Origin: Verrucomicrobiota bacterium
GTDB taxonomy: Bacteria > Verrucomicrobiota > Verrucomicrobiia > Opitutales > Opitutaceae
Direction: 5' to 3'
Length of the DNA stretch: 64,000 nucleotides
Assembly (NCBI GenBank): GCA_028293545.1
Contig: JAQGOP010000046.1
Span: 62,001-126,000 of the forward strand
In this document: positions 1 to 8,877 of the stretch, one piece after another
Layout: each line of letters starts with the position of its first letter
How positions within the stretch are numbered: the first letter of the stretch is position 1
Program-made: the position numbers and the translations under genes
The notes under the pieces: model-generated
The model's input: only the letters and a program-made list of their open reading frames with translations
Told to the model about the DNA's origin: nothing
The model's database searches: none

Positions 1-59
1 GTTGTCTGCCTTCTTCCTTGCGCCGCCTCGTGTTCCCACTTTTCTTCGGCGGGTTCTTC

Positions 60-133
60 GCGGGCGTAGTATACCGGTATTATGTGTGCTTCCCAAGCAT
101 GAGAAGCGGGTTCGACTCCCGCCGCCCGCACCA
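60..133 (+). tRNA. tRNA-Gly (anticodon CCC)
   Basis: A cloverleaf can be folded by eye. The acceptor stem is GCGGGCG/CGCCCGC. The anticodon arm TGTGC-TTCCCAA-GCATG presents anticodon CCC. The T arm is GCGGG-TTCGACT-CCCGC. The discriminator A is followed by a genome-encoded CCA at 131-133. The variable loop is short, as expected for a class I tRNA. Anticodon CCC reads GGG glycine codons. The D stem is weak (GTAT/TTAT region) but its position is right. Confidence 0.92.
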
Positions 134-149
134 AGTTCTCTGAAACGCG

Positions 150-178
150 AACTGCTTTCCGATGATTGGGAAGCAGTT
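150..178 (+). terminator. hairpin downstream of tRNA-Gly
   Basis: AACTGCTTTCC at 150-160 pairs with GGGAAGCAGTT at 168-178 (11-bp stem, one mismatch, 7-nt loop), 16 nt after the tRNA CCA end. There is no T tract after it, so it could be a processing or stability hairpin and not a classical terminator. Confidence 0.4.
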
Positions 179-388
179 GCATTGAACCCAACTCCACAGG
201 AAGTCCGGCACGGGCTAGGCACACGCGCTACGGTTTTAGAGGCCCTTGTGCGTGGTAAGTCGTTCAAAAGAGACGGCGTACATTATGCTGGAACAGGTCC
301 GCGGTACGGCTCGGCCTGACGGAAAACCTGGGCTGCGAGCTTCTCACCGGGCGAAAACGCCGGATTTTGAGAAAGTGTATAATTTTAA
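179..388. other. intergenic stretch without a recognised gene
   Basis: No reading frame here has a credible start and a recognisable product. The only open frame running through it also runs through the tRNA, so it is not taken as a gene. No repeat copy was recognised. Confidence 0.5.
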
Positions 389-431
389 TTGACAGACCAA
401 TTCGGTATACTCAGTCAATCTTTGTATACCA
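389..431 (+). promoter_or_regulatory. paired GTATAC operator upstream of the TonB receptor
   Basis: TTGACA (389-394) is followed after 10 nt by GTATAC (405-410) and after another 13 nt by a second GTATAC (424-429). The outer flanks are palindromic in character (GGTATAC on the left, GTATACCA on the right). FadR-subfamily GntR regulators such as UxuR/ExuR bind TGGTATACCA-type palindromes (known family behaviour). The same arrangement with identical spacings occurs at 8878-8918 beside the GntR gene of this locus. The assignment as that regulator's operator is inference. The site lies about 95 bp before the chosen TonB start. Confidence 0.7.
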
Positions 432-525
432 GATTTCAACCAAGGCTTTGTCTGGGGGCAAGTGAAAAGCACCAGCCGGATCCTTGGGATCGGAATCGCA
501 CACCCAACCATTGGTCCTCGTTGTT

Positions 526-2778
526 ATGCATACATGCAAGAATACCACCCGCGTGATGTTGGCTACGGCCACATTATCGCTGCTCTCCTTGGTGCCTTTG
601 TCTGCGCAGGTTTCCAATAACGTTCCGGCTACGGCCGCCGAACAGCAAACCGCGCCTGTCCTCCTGTCGCCCTTCCAAGTCTCTTCCGAGGGCGACGAAG
701 GCTATTCCTCCCGGCAAACTTCGCTCTCGACGCGTTCGGCCAAGAACCTGCTCGAGATTCCCTCGAGCGTGCAAATCGTGAACCGCACGCTGCTCGATGA
801 CCTCAGCTCCGACCTGCAGACCGCGCTCGATTACGGCGTCTCCGGGGTCAGCGCCAGCCAGAAGATCGTCGAGGATCGCGTGATCCGCGGCTTCCGCTCC
901 GGCCAGGGCCTGCGCAACGGCGTGGTGAACGACAACTACAAGAAAATGCCCCTTTACGACGTGGACCGCGTTGAGGCCATCAAGGGGCCGCTCAACATGG
1001 TGCTCGCCACCAACTTCATCGGCGGCGGCATCAACACGATCACGAAGCCGACCACCCTGAAATTTGCGGCCACCGCGCAGGTCCTCGTGGGCGACTACTC
1101 CACGGTTGAAGGAACCTACAACCAGTCCGGCCCCCTCTATATCAACGGCGACAAGAAAATCAGCTATCGCGTCACCCTCGGCGGCAAAACGGGGAAAGGC
1201 GAAAAGGAAGCGGTGCACTACGACAACCGGTTTGTCGGCGGCTCGTTGCGCTTCGATCTCGGCGGCGCCCAGAGCCTGGTGATCGACTCCTATTTTTTCG
1301 CCGACAACGACTATGAGACGTGGGAGGACTTCCTCGATCTCTCCGTCACCGAGAAGCGCCACGGTTTCACGGTCGCCAAGCTCAACCCGAATTCCACGCC
1401 AAGCTTCTCGACCAGCCGCAGCCGCGACACCTTCTGGAAAAACAACGACTTCCATACGAACGTCCAATATTTCAACCAGATCTTCGGCGGGAGCCTGCGC
1501 ATCAGCTATACGCTGTCGCACGATCACGACCACGAGAAGTTCGTCCAAAGCGTTTACGTCAATCCCGACAACTACACCGTCACCCGCCGCATCATTCCGG
1601 CGACGGTGGAGTGGCTGAACCACAACCTGCAGGTCGACTATCGCTACGACCTCGACCTCGGGCCGGTCAAGTTGGAGAACATGATCGGCATGGATTACTA
1701 TAAGTCCTACATGCGCTATGGCGACGGCAACACGCCGATGCCCGTCCTCGACACCCGCCCCGGCCATGCCGATGCGATCCTCGACGCCGACAGCGCGTTC
1801 ATCGCCGCCAATATCAAGCAGAACTATCCGCTCGATAACCCGCAGCAGCCGGCGGGTTACGATGACGAGGAACACTATAACTATACTTCCTACTACCTGC
1901 AGGAGAATGTGAAGCTGTTCCAAGAAAAGCTCATCCTCATCGGCGGCCTCCGTTACAACGGCGGCAAGGAAGCGTTCGGCATCTATCGCGACAACGGCGT
2001 GCCCTCCACCTCGGGCAAGGGCTTTGACCGCAGCTACACGACCTATCGCGTCGGCCTGATCTACAAGATCCTGCCCACGCTCGTCATCTACGCCCAACAG
2101 GCCGAGAATGTCATCCTGCAGTCGGGCGTGGAACGCCCGGTGGGCTACGACGGCCCGAGTGACCCGGGTGAGTTGAAAAAGGACCAGCAGGGCGGCGTGA
2201 AGGAGGTCGGAATCAAATTCGACCAGCGCCTCAGCGAGCGCATGAACTTCTTCGGTTCACTCGTCTATTTCAACCAGTACCTGACGAACGTCGATACGAA
2301 CATCGTGAGCCCGCGCACCGGCCTGCCCTACACGACCCAGTCGGCCCGGAACGAGGTGAAGGGGTGGGAGTTCGACTTCACGACGCGAATCAAGACTGCG
2401 ACCGGCAACGCGGACCTCATCGTCACGTGTTACAAATCCGACGGCAAAGATGCGGAGAGCAAGATGGTCGACAACAGCGACACCTCTGAATTCAGCATCT
2501 TCGGCAAGTACTCCTTCACGACCGGTCCGCTCAAGGGCATCGCGATCGGCGGCGGCGTGCACGATACCGGCGAAAAACGTTCGGGCGGCGACTATATCAT
2601 CCTCACCAAGCCGACCTACGACCTCTTCGGCCACTACGAATACAATGCCCATCTCAGCTTCCAGGTTAATTTGCACAACATCACCAGTGAACGGAATATC
2701 TATAGCGTCGCGGCCTCCGGCCTGGTCCAGGTGACCGATCGCATGCGATCATCCCTGACGGTAAGCTACGCCTTCTGA
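526..2778 (+). CDS. TonB-dependent outer-membrane receptor
   Basis: A 750-residue outer-membrane import receptor with an N-terminal signal sequence (hydrophobic segment LATATLSLLSLVPLSAQ), a plug domain and a 22-strand-type barrel. The plug contains the family-typical GFRSGQ and VDRVEAIKGP...GGGINTITK segments. The protein ends in aromatic Phe (SYAF), as TonB barrels do. The start at ATG 526 gives a sensible signal peptide; ATG 556 is possible, and an upstream TTG at 484 only adds an unlikely extension. It is the first gene of the locus and is preceded by the paired GTATAC operator. It probably brings an oligosaccharide or acid-sugar conjugate into the periplasm, with energy from TonB/ExbBD encoded elsewhere. 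The substrate cannot be read from the sequence. Confidence 0.93.
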   Translation: MHTCKNTTRVMLATATLSLLSLVPLSAQVSNNVPATAAEQQTAPVLLSPFQVSSEGDEGYSSRQTSLSTRSAKNLLEIPSSVQIVNRTLLDDLSSDLQTALDYGVSGVSASQKIVEDRVIRGFRSGQGLRNGVVNDNYKKMPLYDVDRVEAIKGPLNMVLATNFIGGGINTITKPTTLKFAATAQVLVGDYSTVEGTYNQSGPLYINGDKKISYRVTLGGKTGKGEKEAVHYDNRFVGGSLRFDLGGAQSLVIDSYFFADNDYETWEDFLDLSVTEKRHGFTVAKLNPNSTPSFSTSRSRDTFWKNNDFHTNVQYFNQIFGGSLRISYTLSHDHDHEKFVQSVYVNPDNYTVTRRIIPATVEWLNHNLQVDYRYDLDLGPVKLENMIGMDYYKSYMRYGDGNTPMPVLDTRPGHADAILDADSAFIAANIKQNYPLDNPQQPAGYDDEEHYNYTSYYLQENVKLFQEKLILIGGLRYNGGKEAFGIYRDNGVPSTSGKGFDRSYTTYRVGLIYKILPTLVIYAQQAENVILQSGVERPVGYDGPSDPGELKKDQQGGVKEVGIKFDQRLSERMNFFGSLVYFNQYLTNVDTNIVSPRTGLPYTTQSARNEVKGWEFDFTTRIKTATGNADLIVTCYKSDGKDAESKMVDNSDTSEFSIFGKYSFTTGPLKGIAIGGGVHDTGEKRSGGDYIILTKPTYDLFGHYEYNAHLSFQVNLHNITSERNIYSVAASGLVQVTDRMRSSLTVSYAF

Positions 2779-2792
2779 TCGCCTCCGCGCTT

Positions 2793-2818
2793 CGCCCGGT
2801 GGAGAGTTGCACCGGGCG
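2793..2818 (+). other. strong intercistronic hairpin after the TonB gene
   Basis: CGCCCGGTG (2793-2801) and CACCGGGCG (2810-2818) form a perfect 9-bp GC-rich stem with an 8-nt loop, 15 nt after the TonB stop. No T tract follows, so full termination is unlikely. The position suits mRNA stabilisation or partial attenuation between the highly expressed receptor and the enzymes downstream. Confidence 0.6.
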
Positions 2819-2860
2819 GACGCGCGGGCCGGCGTGCGTCCGCTTTTCCCACCGGAATTC

Positions 2861-3730
2861 ATGATGCCGAAGAACAACGCAGAATACCTCGGAGGCCTTT
2901 CCCCGATTGATGTGCACGGTCACTACGGTGCGTACCTGCGGCCGGAAGCGGGCGCGCAGGTCGAGGAGTGGCTCAGCCTCGGGTCGCACGGCGTCTCCGC
3001 CCGCGCCCAGGCCTGCGACATCGGCATTACCTTTGTCTCGCCGCTGGCCGGCCTGCTCCCGCGCGGCCGGGCCGACGCGGTCAGCGCCAACGAGGCGGCT
3101 CACCGCGAGATCGCGGGCATCGCGGGTCTCTACCAGTACGTGATCGTCAACCCGCTCCAGCCCGAAACCTTCGCGCAGGCGCGGCGGATGTTGCGGGAGC
3201 CCTGGTGCGTGGGGATCAAGATCCATCCCGAGGAGCACGCCTATCCGATTAGCGCCCAGGGCGACCTGCTGTTCCGCTTCCTCACCGAAACCGGCGTGCC
3301 GGTCCTCGCCCACAGCGGCTGCCCCAATAGCCTTCCCGCGGATTTCCTGCCGTTCGCCAACGCGTTTCCCGAGGTGCGACTGATCCTCGCGCACCTCGGC
3401 AACGGCGCCGGCGATCACCAGCGCACCGACCTGCAGGTCCGCGCGGTGCAGGCTTCGCGCCATGGCAATCTCTGGATCGATACCTCCAGTTCCCTTAGCA
3501 TCATGCCGGGCTTGATCGAGTGGGGGGTGAAGGAGGTCGGCGCGGAACGACTGCTCTTCGGCAGCGACACGCCGCTCTACCACGTGGCGATGCAGCGGGT
3601 CCGGATCGAAGCCGCCGACATTGCGGCGCAGGCCAAACGCCTCATCCTGCGGGATAATGCGGTGAAGCTCTTTGGCTTCGACGACCAACTCGAAAAGCAG
3701 AGGCCTTGGATCCCGAAACAACCTTCATGA
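2861..3730 (+). CDS. amidohydrolase superfamily protein (COG2159-like TIM barrel)
   Basis: A 289-residue metal-dependent hydrolase. The strand-1 metal motif is at the N terminus (DVHGHYG, HxH at about residues 19 and 21). Further motifs are a VLAHSG strand, LILAHLGNG, and a C-terminal LLFGSDTP that carries the catalytic Asp. Members of this group hydrolyse lactones or amides, or decarboxylate; a sugar-acid lactonase fits this locus but is inference. No signal peptide is visible, so it is cytoplasmic. ATG 2861 was chosen because an upstream TTG frame would begin inside the hairpin at 2793-2818; ATG 2864 is equally possible. It overlaps the next gene by an ATGA. Confidence 0.8.
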   Translation: MMPKNNAEYLGGLSPIDVHGHYGAYLRPEAGAQVEEWLSLGSHGVSARAQACDIGITFVSPLAGLLPRGRADAVSANEAAHREIAGIAGLYQYVIVNPLQPETFAQARRMLREPWCVGIKIHPEEHAYPISAQGDLLFRFLTETGVPVLAHSGCPNSLPADFLPFANAFPEVRLILAHLGNGAGDHQRTDLQVRAVQASRHGNLWIDTSSSLSIMPGLIEWGVKEVGAERLLFGSDTPLYHVAMQRVRIEAADIAAQAKRLILRDNAVKLFGFDDQLEKQRPWIPKQPS

Positions 3731-5298
3731 ACCGAAAACATCGCCGCCCACTCACGATCGCTTTCCCCTGGATTCTCTGCGCGCTCGGCCTGCTCGCGCT
3801 CGGCCGCCTCCGCGCCGCCGGACCGGCGGGCGAAGTCCCGGAATTCCCCATCCCGTCCTATTTCCGGGGCGAGCCCCTGCATATCGGCAACCAGGTCCAG
3901 CTCCTGATCGATGACTATATAGTGGAAGACCGCTGGAAAATGACCCGGGAGACGGGCGAGGTCACCAAGCATCTCCGCAATCCGATCGTGATCGCGGACA
4001 AACCATGGGAAGGGCAGATCGGTACTTATCCCTGCGTGCTGCGCGATCCGGCCACCGGAAAATATCGGATGTATTTCGATAATTTTCACCTCACGAATTA
4101 CTTTAATCCGGTGAAAGGCGCGCCCTCTTATTATGTGGGCTATGCGGAGAGCGACGACGCCATCAACTGGACCAAGCCCATGATGGAAGGTTTTCCGTAC
4201 GGCGAGTTCCCTCGGACCAACATCGTCAGCATGGGCGCCGACGGCAAGCGGGCCGGGGCTGCGCAAGTCATGTTGAATCCCGACCAGTCGGACCCGCAGC
4301 GCCGCTTCCTCATTGTTTACCAAGGCACGCGCCAGACTCACCTGGCTTATTCCGCCGACGGTCTACACTGGAACACACGCGAGGAGCCGCTCCTCCGCTA
4401 CAAAAGCGATTTTCCCAATCACTTGGTTTACGTGCCCGAGCACAAGCTCTGGTACCTTTATGTGCGTCCGTCCATTCGGCCGAACGGACGGGGACCGCTG
4501 CCCGAGGGCATGCGCCACACTGGCCGGCGGCTTTCGATGACGACCAGTTCCGATCTCCTGCACTGGAGCGATCCGCGGACGGTGATGTATCCGGACGAGC
4601 GCGACGAACCCGATTACGACAATATCATGGTTTTCCGCCGCTATGGGATGTTCCTCGCACTGTACGCGCAGATGGCCCAGGAGCACGGCGAGAGCGAAAG
4701 CCAGGTGTTCCTCGCAAGCAGCCGCGACGGCATCAACTGGGAGCGGACCTGGGACCGCAAACCCCTGATTCCGCACGGGGCTCCCGGCAGCTACGACCAC
4801 GGTCAGATCGAGATCGGGACATCTCCGCCTCTTGAGATCGGGGAGAATATGTTTTTCTATTATTGGGCTTCGCCGAAGGGCCAGATCTCCTGGGATCAGG
4901 ATTCGGCGGTCGCGGTGGCACGGCTGCGGAAGGATCGCTTTGTCGGGCAACGCGCGGGAAACGAGACGGGCTACCTCCTCACGCGGCAGTTCGTCCTCGA
5001 GGGTTCAAAGCTGCTTCTCAACACGTCGGTTTTGCCGTTCGCCTATTTCAAACACGGCATTGATGGTCTTCGGGTCGCTATAATCCAGGCGCCTGACTAC
5101 CAGACTCCGCAGACGATGTTTGAAACGCCGGTGCCTGGATTCGCGTTGGAAGACTGCGATCCCTTTGAAACCGATAACACGGCTTACGCTGTGACTTGGA
5201 AGGGGAGTAGCGATCTCAGTTCCTTGAAGGGCAAAAAAGTTTACCTCCGTTTCCAGCTCAAGAACGCGGTGCTATATTCTTTCCAGATTGCTCCTTGA
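3727..5298 (+). CDS. secreted beta-propeller glycoside-hydrolase-like protein
   Basis: A 523-residue protein with a signal peptide (MNRKHRRP then IAFPWILCALGLLALGRL, cleavage near RAAG). The body resembles the five-bladed GH32/GH43/GH62-type propeller proteins common in Verrucomicrobiota and Planctomycetes. It starts with LLIDDYIVEDRW, a blade with a GKYRMYFDNF strand, repeated DGINWE and DGLHW blade loops, and a C-terminal beta-sandwich ending FALEDCDPF...VTWKGSSDLSSLKGKKV...LRFQLKNA. The start ATG forms an ATGA overlap with the amidohydrolase stop, so translation is probably coupled. It is likely periplasmic or extracellular and acts on glycans. Catalytic acids cannot be assigned with confidence. 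Confidence 0.72.
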   Translation: MNRKHRRPLTIAFPWILCALGLLALGRLRAAGPAGEVPEFPIPSYFRGEPLHIGNQVQLLIDDYIVEDRWKMTRETGEVTKHLRNPIVIADKPWEGQIGTYPCVLRDPATGKYRMYFDNFHLTNYFNPVKGAPSYYVGYAESDDAINWTKPMMEGFPYGEFPRTNIVSMGADGKRAGAAQVMLNPDQSDPQRRFLIVYQGTRQTHLAYSADGLHWNTREEPLLRYKSDFPNHLVYVPEHKLWYLYVRPSIRPNGRGPLPEGMRHTGRRLSMTTSSDLLHWSDPRTVMYPDERDEPDYDNIMVFRRYGMFLALYAQMAQEHGESESQVFLASSRDGINWERTWDRKPLIPHGAPGSYDHGQIEIGTSPPLEIGENMFFYYWASPKGQISWDQDSAVAVARLRKDRFVGQRAGNETGYLLTRQFVLEGSKLLLNTSVLPFAYFKHGIDGLRVAIIQAPDYQTPQTMFETPVPGFALEDCDPFETDNTAYAVTWKGSSDLSSLKGKKVYLRFQLKNAVLYSFQIAP

Positions 5299-5364
5299 GC
5301 CCAGACCGGCTCGTCGCGATTCGCCGGGTGCGGTGCGCGCCGAGCGGAACGAAGGTCACTCCTG

Positions 5365-6504
5365 ATGAAAATACTCCAACGAGGATTGGTCTACGATGTC
5401 ACGACGGTGCCGGATCCACGCCGGGCCGCGAGTTTCACCAGCCTGCGTGTCCTCGCCTCCGGCACTATCCTGGCCCTCTTCCAGCTGGGCTCGGCCAAGC
5501 ATAGCTTGGATGCCACGCTGGCCTTGTGCCGAACCCGCGATCGGGCCCGGACATGGGAGCGGATTCCCGTTGAGTTTTCCTCAGTCGTCGACGGCATCCC
5601 GGGCTCGCTGGCCGCGGGAGAAATTGTGGAGGTGCGACCGGGTCGGCTGTTGCTGATGGCGACGTGGTTCGATCGGAGCGATCGTTCGGAGTCCGTCTTC
5701 GATGCGGCTACGGAAGCACTGAGGCCGAGCAAGCAGCTGATCTCCTTCTCTTCAGACGAAGGACAATCCTGGACCGGTTGGCGGGAGTTGCCGATCCGTG
5801 GGCTCCACGGTTGTGCGATCACCGGGCCGATTCTTCAATGGGCCGATGGTTCGATCGCCTTCGCCTTCGAAAGTTACCGGGATATCACCGCGACCGATCC
5901 CAGCATTCATCATGCGGCGTGGCTCATGCCGTCCAATGATGGAGGCGAATCGTTTGGGAAGCCGGTTCTGGTCGCACAGGATCCCGCGCATGGCGTTTAT
6001 TATTGGGACCAGCGATTGTGCACCGGGCCCGAGCTGGGGGAATATATCGCGCTATTTTGGAGCCATGATCTCACTTCGAAGCAGGACCTGGCAGTTCATA
6101 TTGCGAGAAATTCGGTGCGCGCCCCTGCCGACTCCATGCCCCAGCCGCGCGCGACCCGAATCACCGGCCAGATCACGACTCCGCTGCTTCTTCCAGATGG
6201 CCGGTTGCTCGCGTTGACCGTCCACCGGCAGGATCCGGCCTGCCTGCGGCTTTTCTGCTCCCCGGATCGCGGCGACACCTGGCCCTCGGAGCTGGTGGTT
6301 TACGAACACAACGAAAAGGCCGTCCTCACCCAAGGCAGCACCGGCGTCGACTATCGTCTGTACTGGGCGGATATGTTTCGATGGAGTTTCGGGCATCCAG
6401 CCATGGTCCAGCTGAACGAACAGGACGTATTGATCGCTTATTATGCGGGGGCTCCGAATTGCATGAGCATCCACTGGGCAATTCTTGATACCCGCGCCGG
6501 CTAA
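5365..6504 (+). CDS. sialidase-fold (BNR/exo-alpha-sialidase-like) protein
   Basis: A 379-residue six-bladed propeller candidate. Bacterial-neuraminidase Asp-box-like turns are visible: SSDEGQSWTGW, SNDGGESFGKP and SPDRGDTWPSE, evenly spaced through the protein. The sequence starts MKILQRGLVYDV with no signal peptide, unlike its glycan-processing neighbours, so it would be cytoplasmic or exported by another route. Enzymes of this fold remove sialic acid, KDN or Kdo (GH33 knowledge), but many members are other glycosidases or non-catalytic. The Arg triad could not be verified by eye. It sits 66 bp after the propeller gene, in the same direction. Confidence 0.75.
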   Translation: MKILQRGLVYDVTTVPDPRRAASFTSLRVLASGTILALFQLGSAKHSLDATLALCRTRDRARTWERIPVEFSSVVDGIPGSLAAGEIVEVRPGRLLLMATWFDRSDRSESVFDAATEALRPSKQLISFSSDEGQSWTGWRELPIRGLHGCAITGPILQWADGSIAFAFESYRDITATDPSIHHAAWLMPSNDGGESFGKPVLVAQDPAHGVYYWDQRLCTGPELGEYIALFWSHDLTSKQDLAVHIARNSVRAPADSMPQPRATRITGQITTPLLLPDGRLLALTVHRQDPACLRLFCSPDRGDTWPSELVVYEHNEKAVLTQGSTGVDYRLYWADMFRWSFGHPAMVQLNEQDVLIAYYAGAPNCMSIHWAILDTRAG

Positions 6505-6666
6505 GAAACGGTCGGTCGGAAGTTCCCGGCCGAAACCAGTCACCCTCGCCTGAGGTTTAACCTCGATGATTCTCCCCGAAATTCTCTGGCTTGCTGTGGG
6601 TACCGACCCTTCCCGCGAAATACCCCGGCTATCCTCGGAAACACTCGCGCCCATCGGGCCGCTTCG

Positions 6667-8022
6667 ATGAAAGCGACTGCTTCCTCTGGTCGCGGTTATG
6701 TCACCCTGGTCTGCCTGATCTCGGCGCTGGGTGGACTTCTGTTCGGGTTCGACACCGCCGTGATTTCGGGCGCGATCGGTTCGGTGCAGTCGGAGTTTCA
6801 GCTCGGGGCGGGGATGACCGGCTGGGTCGTCAGTTCTGCCCTCGTTGGTTGTATGCTTGGAGCGATGGTGGCGGGTCCGTGGGGTGACCGTTTCGGACGG
6901 CGTCACGGGTTGCTCGTCTCGGCCCTGTTGTTCATTTTCTCGGCGGTGGCCTGCGGATTGTCCCGCTCGGCCAGCGAGTTGATCGCTGCACGGCTGTGGG
7001 CGGGAGCGGGCGTCGGAATCGCCTCGATGCTGGTGCCGCTGTATATTGCTGAAATCTCGCCCGTGGCCTGGAGAGGAAGGCTCGTTTCGCTGCAGCAATT
7101 CGCGATTATCTCCGGCATCCTTTTCGCCTACCTCTCCAACGCCTTGATTGTCCGGATGGCGACCGAAAGCGCGGAGCAATGGCGACTCATGTTCGCGGTG
7201 GGCGCGGTTCCGGCATTCGTTTTCTTTGTCTTGCTGCTCCTGGTGCCGGAAAGCCCGCGATGGCTTGCGCAGCATGGCGAGCTCGAGCGGGCGGGGCGCA
7301 TTCTTGCTCGGATCACGGGAGGAAATGCGTCCGAGATGGATCTGGCCGCCATGAAGGGCACGCCGGAGAGGGGAACCCTGGGAATGCTTTTCCGCCAGCC
7401 GGGCCCGCGCGCTGCGTTGGCGGTCGGAGTGACTTTGGCCGTCCTCCAACAGATTACGGGGATCAATGCAGTTTTGTACTATGCGCCGGAGATTTTCCGG
7501 CAGGCCGGCGCAGTCGATGCCATTGGCGATACGGTGTGGATCGGACTCGTCAATTTTGCCTTCACGTGTGTTGCCTCGGCGCTCGTAGACCGATGGGGCC
7601 GGAAACCCCTCCTCCTCGCCGGCGCGATCGGGATGACCTGCTCACTCGGGTGGGTCAGCGCGGCGTATGCCTTCCACCTGTCTCCATTCTGTTTGTTGGC
7701 CGGCATCCTCGCTTACGTTGCTAGCTTCGCCGCTTCATTCGGCCCGGTGGTGTGGGTGGTGTTGGCGGAAATCTTTCCCGCCCGCGTTCGTGGGCGCGCC
7801 CTCTCGGTGGCGACGGTGGTCTTGTGGAGTGCTTGCTTTGCCGTCTCACAGAGCTTTCCGGTGCTCGTCGCGTGGCTGGGGAGCGCGCTGACCTTTGCCC
7901 TTTATACGGCGGCATCGCTGCTCTCGATCCTGTACGTGGCTTGGCGGGTGCCTGAAACCCGTGGCGTTCCCCTTGAGGAGATCGAACAGATTTGGGAACG
8001 GGCATCGCGGGGCCGATCCTGA
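6667..8022 (+). CDS. MFS transporter, sugar porter family (XylE/GalP-like)
   Basis: A 451-residue, 12-helix permease with the sugar-porter signatures in order. They are GDRFGRRHG after helix 2, PESPRW at the end of helix 6, the helix 7 motif QQITGINAVLYYAPEIF, DRWGRKPLL after helix 8, and PETRGVPLEEIE after helix 12. It imports a monosaccharide or sugar acid across the inner membrane, most likely by proton symport (family knowledge). It is the last plus-strand gene before the convergent GntR gene; the 64-bp gap holds no evident terminator. A 162-bp gap upstream may carry its own promoter, but no clear boxes were found. Confidence 0.93.
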   Translation: MKATASSGRGYVTLVCLISALGGLLFGFDTAVISGAIGSVQSEFQLGAGMTGWVVSSALVGCMLGAMVAGPWGDRFGRRHGLLVSALLFIFSAVACGLSRSASELIAARLWAGAGVGIASMLVPLYIAEISPVAWRGRLVSLQQFAIISGILFAYLSNALIVRMATESAEQWRLMFAVGAVPAFVFFVLLLLVPESPRWLAQHGELERAGRILARITGGNASEMDLAAMKGTPERGTLGMLFRQPGPRAALAVGVTLAVLQQITGINAVLYYAPEIFRQAGAVDAIGDTVWIGLVNFAFTCVASALVDRWGRKPLLLAGAIGMTCSLGWVSAAYAFHLSPFCLLAGILAYVASFAASFGPVVWVVLAEIFPARVRGRALSVATVVLWSACFAVSQSFPVLVAWLGSALTFALYTAASLLSILYVAWRVPETRGVPLEEIEQIWERASRGRS

Positions 8023-8086
8023 ATGCGAAACCCTCAGCAGACGAAGGAGCGGGCGACGGTATCGCTGGCGCGAAGGGTCAGTCCAA

Positions 8087-8803
8087 TCAGGAGCCCGTGG
8101 AAGGCGAAGTGCGTCCGAAGGGCGCGGCACTCCCGGACGCCCGGCGCGTCGTCTTTTTTTTCCGTGAACGCGATGTCTCGTAGAGGCCGCCGAAGGCCGT
8201 GATCGTGGCTTTGACGTGGTCGAAAATCACTTTTTCGGCTGCATCCACGTCGCCGCTGGCGATGATGTCCACGATCTGCGTGTGCTCCTGTTCGGTTTGG
8301 TCCGGAGCGGCCGTTTTCAGGTATTCGGATTCATCGGGGCGTCCCAAGATCCGCACCTGGCTGATCTCGAAGGCGCGGATCAGGCGGGTGTGCTTGGACG
8401 CTTGAACGATGGTCCAATGGAAATCGTAGTCGCATTCCGCAAGTTTGGTCAGGTTGTTTTCTCCCGAAAGCTTGCCCATCAACAAACAGAGGCGCCGCAG
8501 GCGGCGGATCAGGATGGCATCGACGTTTTCCGTGGCGAGCCGGGCGGCGGGCGGTTCGAGGATCAGCCGAATGGAATTAATCTCCGCGATGTCTTTCGGC
8601 GTGATATCGATCACGAACGTACCCATGCGGTTTCCCCCATGGACCAGGCCTTCAGCCTGAAGTCGGGCGAGCGCTTCACGCAGGGGGATGCGGCTCACCA
8701 TCAGCAGGCCGGCAAGTTCATGCTCAATCAGGCGTTTCCCGGCCGGCAGCACGCCGCGGTAAATCATGTCTTTCAGTTTAAAATAAGGACCGGCCTCGCT
8801 CAC
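8087..8803 (-). CDS. GntR-family transcriptional regulator with FCD domain (FadR subfamily)
   Basis: A 238-residue regulator. The N-terminal winged helix is clear (LPAGKRLIEHELAGLLMV then SRIPLREALARLQAEGLV). The C-terminal all-helical FCD domain carries the metal/ligand residues in DYDFHWTIV, EQEHTQIV and IFDHVKA. Relatives include NanR, UxuR/ExuR and DgoR, which sense sugar acids. It starts at GTG 8803 with no visible Shine-Dalgarno. The last about 28 residues form an unusual basic/Ser-rich tail (SRSRKKKTTRRA) beyond the FCD fold. It is transcribed divergently from the dehydratase gene across a 207-bp gap with the paired GTATAC sites, so autoregulation and control of the locus are likely. 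Confidence 0.93.
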   Translation of the reverse strand: MSEAGPYFKLKDMIYRGVLPAGKRLIEHELAGLLMVSRIPLREALARLQAEGLVHGGNRMGTFVIDITPKDIAEINSIRLILEPPAARLATENVDAILIRRLRRLCLLMGKLSGENNLTKLAECDYDFHWTIVQASKHTRLIRAFEISQVRILGRPDESEYLKTAAPDQTEQEHTQIVDIIASGDVDAAEKVIFDHVKATITAFGGLYETSRSRKKKTTRRASGSAAPFGRTSPSTGS

Positions 8804-8877
8804 GATTGGAATTTTTTTATTGGAACGGGTTCATCATCAGCCAGATACAATATTAATTCTAAATACCGATTTTAATA

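Noticed and set aside
69..74. GTATAC inside tRNA-Gly
   Set aside because: It is part of the D arm and lacks the second site at 19 bp and the TTGAC element, so it is coincidental.
2..319. 105-codon frame at the window start
   Set aside because: It reads through the tRNA-Gly gene and has no recognisable product.
60..320. Integration site at tRNA-Gly for a genomic island
   Set aside because: No integrase gene or direct repeat of the tRNA 3' end was found near the end of the sugar locus.
378..383. TATAAT box upstream of the TonB gene
   Set aside because: No reasonable -35 lies 16-18 bp upstream, and the TTGACA that follows it has no -10 at standard spacing; a promoter could not be assigned firmly.
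574..2097. 507-codon open frame antisense to the TonB gene
   Set aside because: GC-rich third positions create long antisense frames; the plus-strand protein has all receptor motifs and the antisense product has none.
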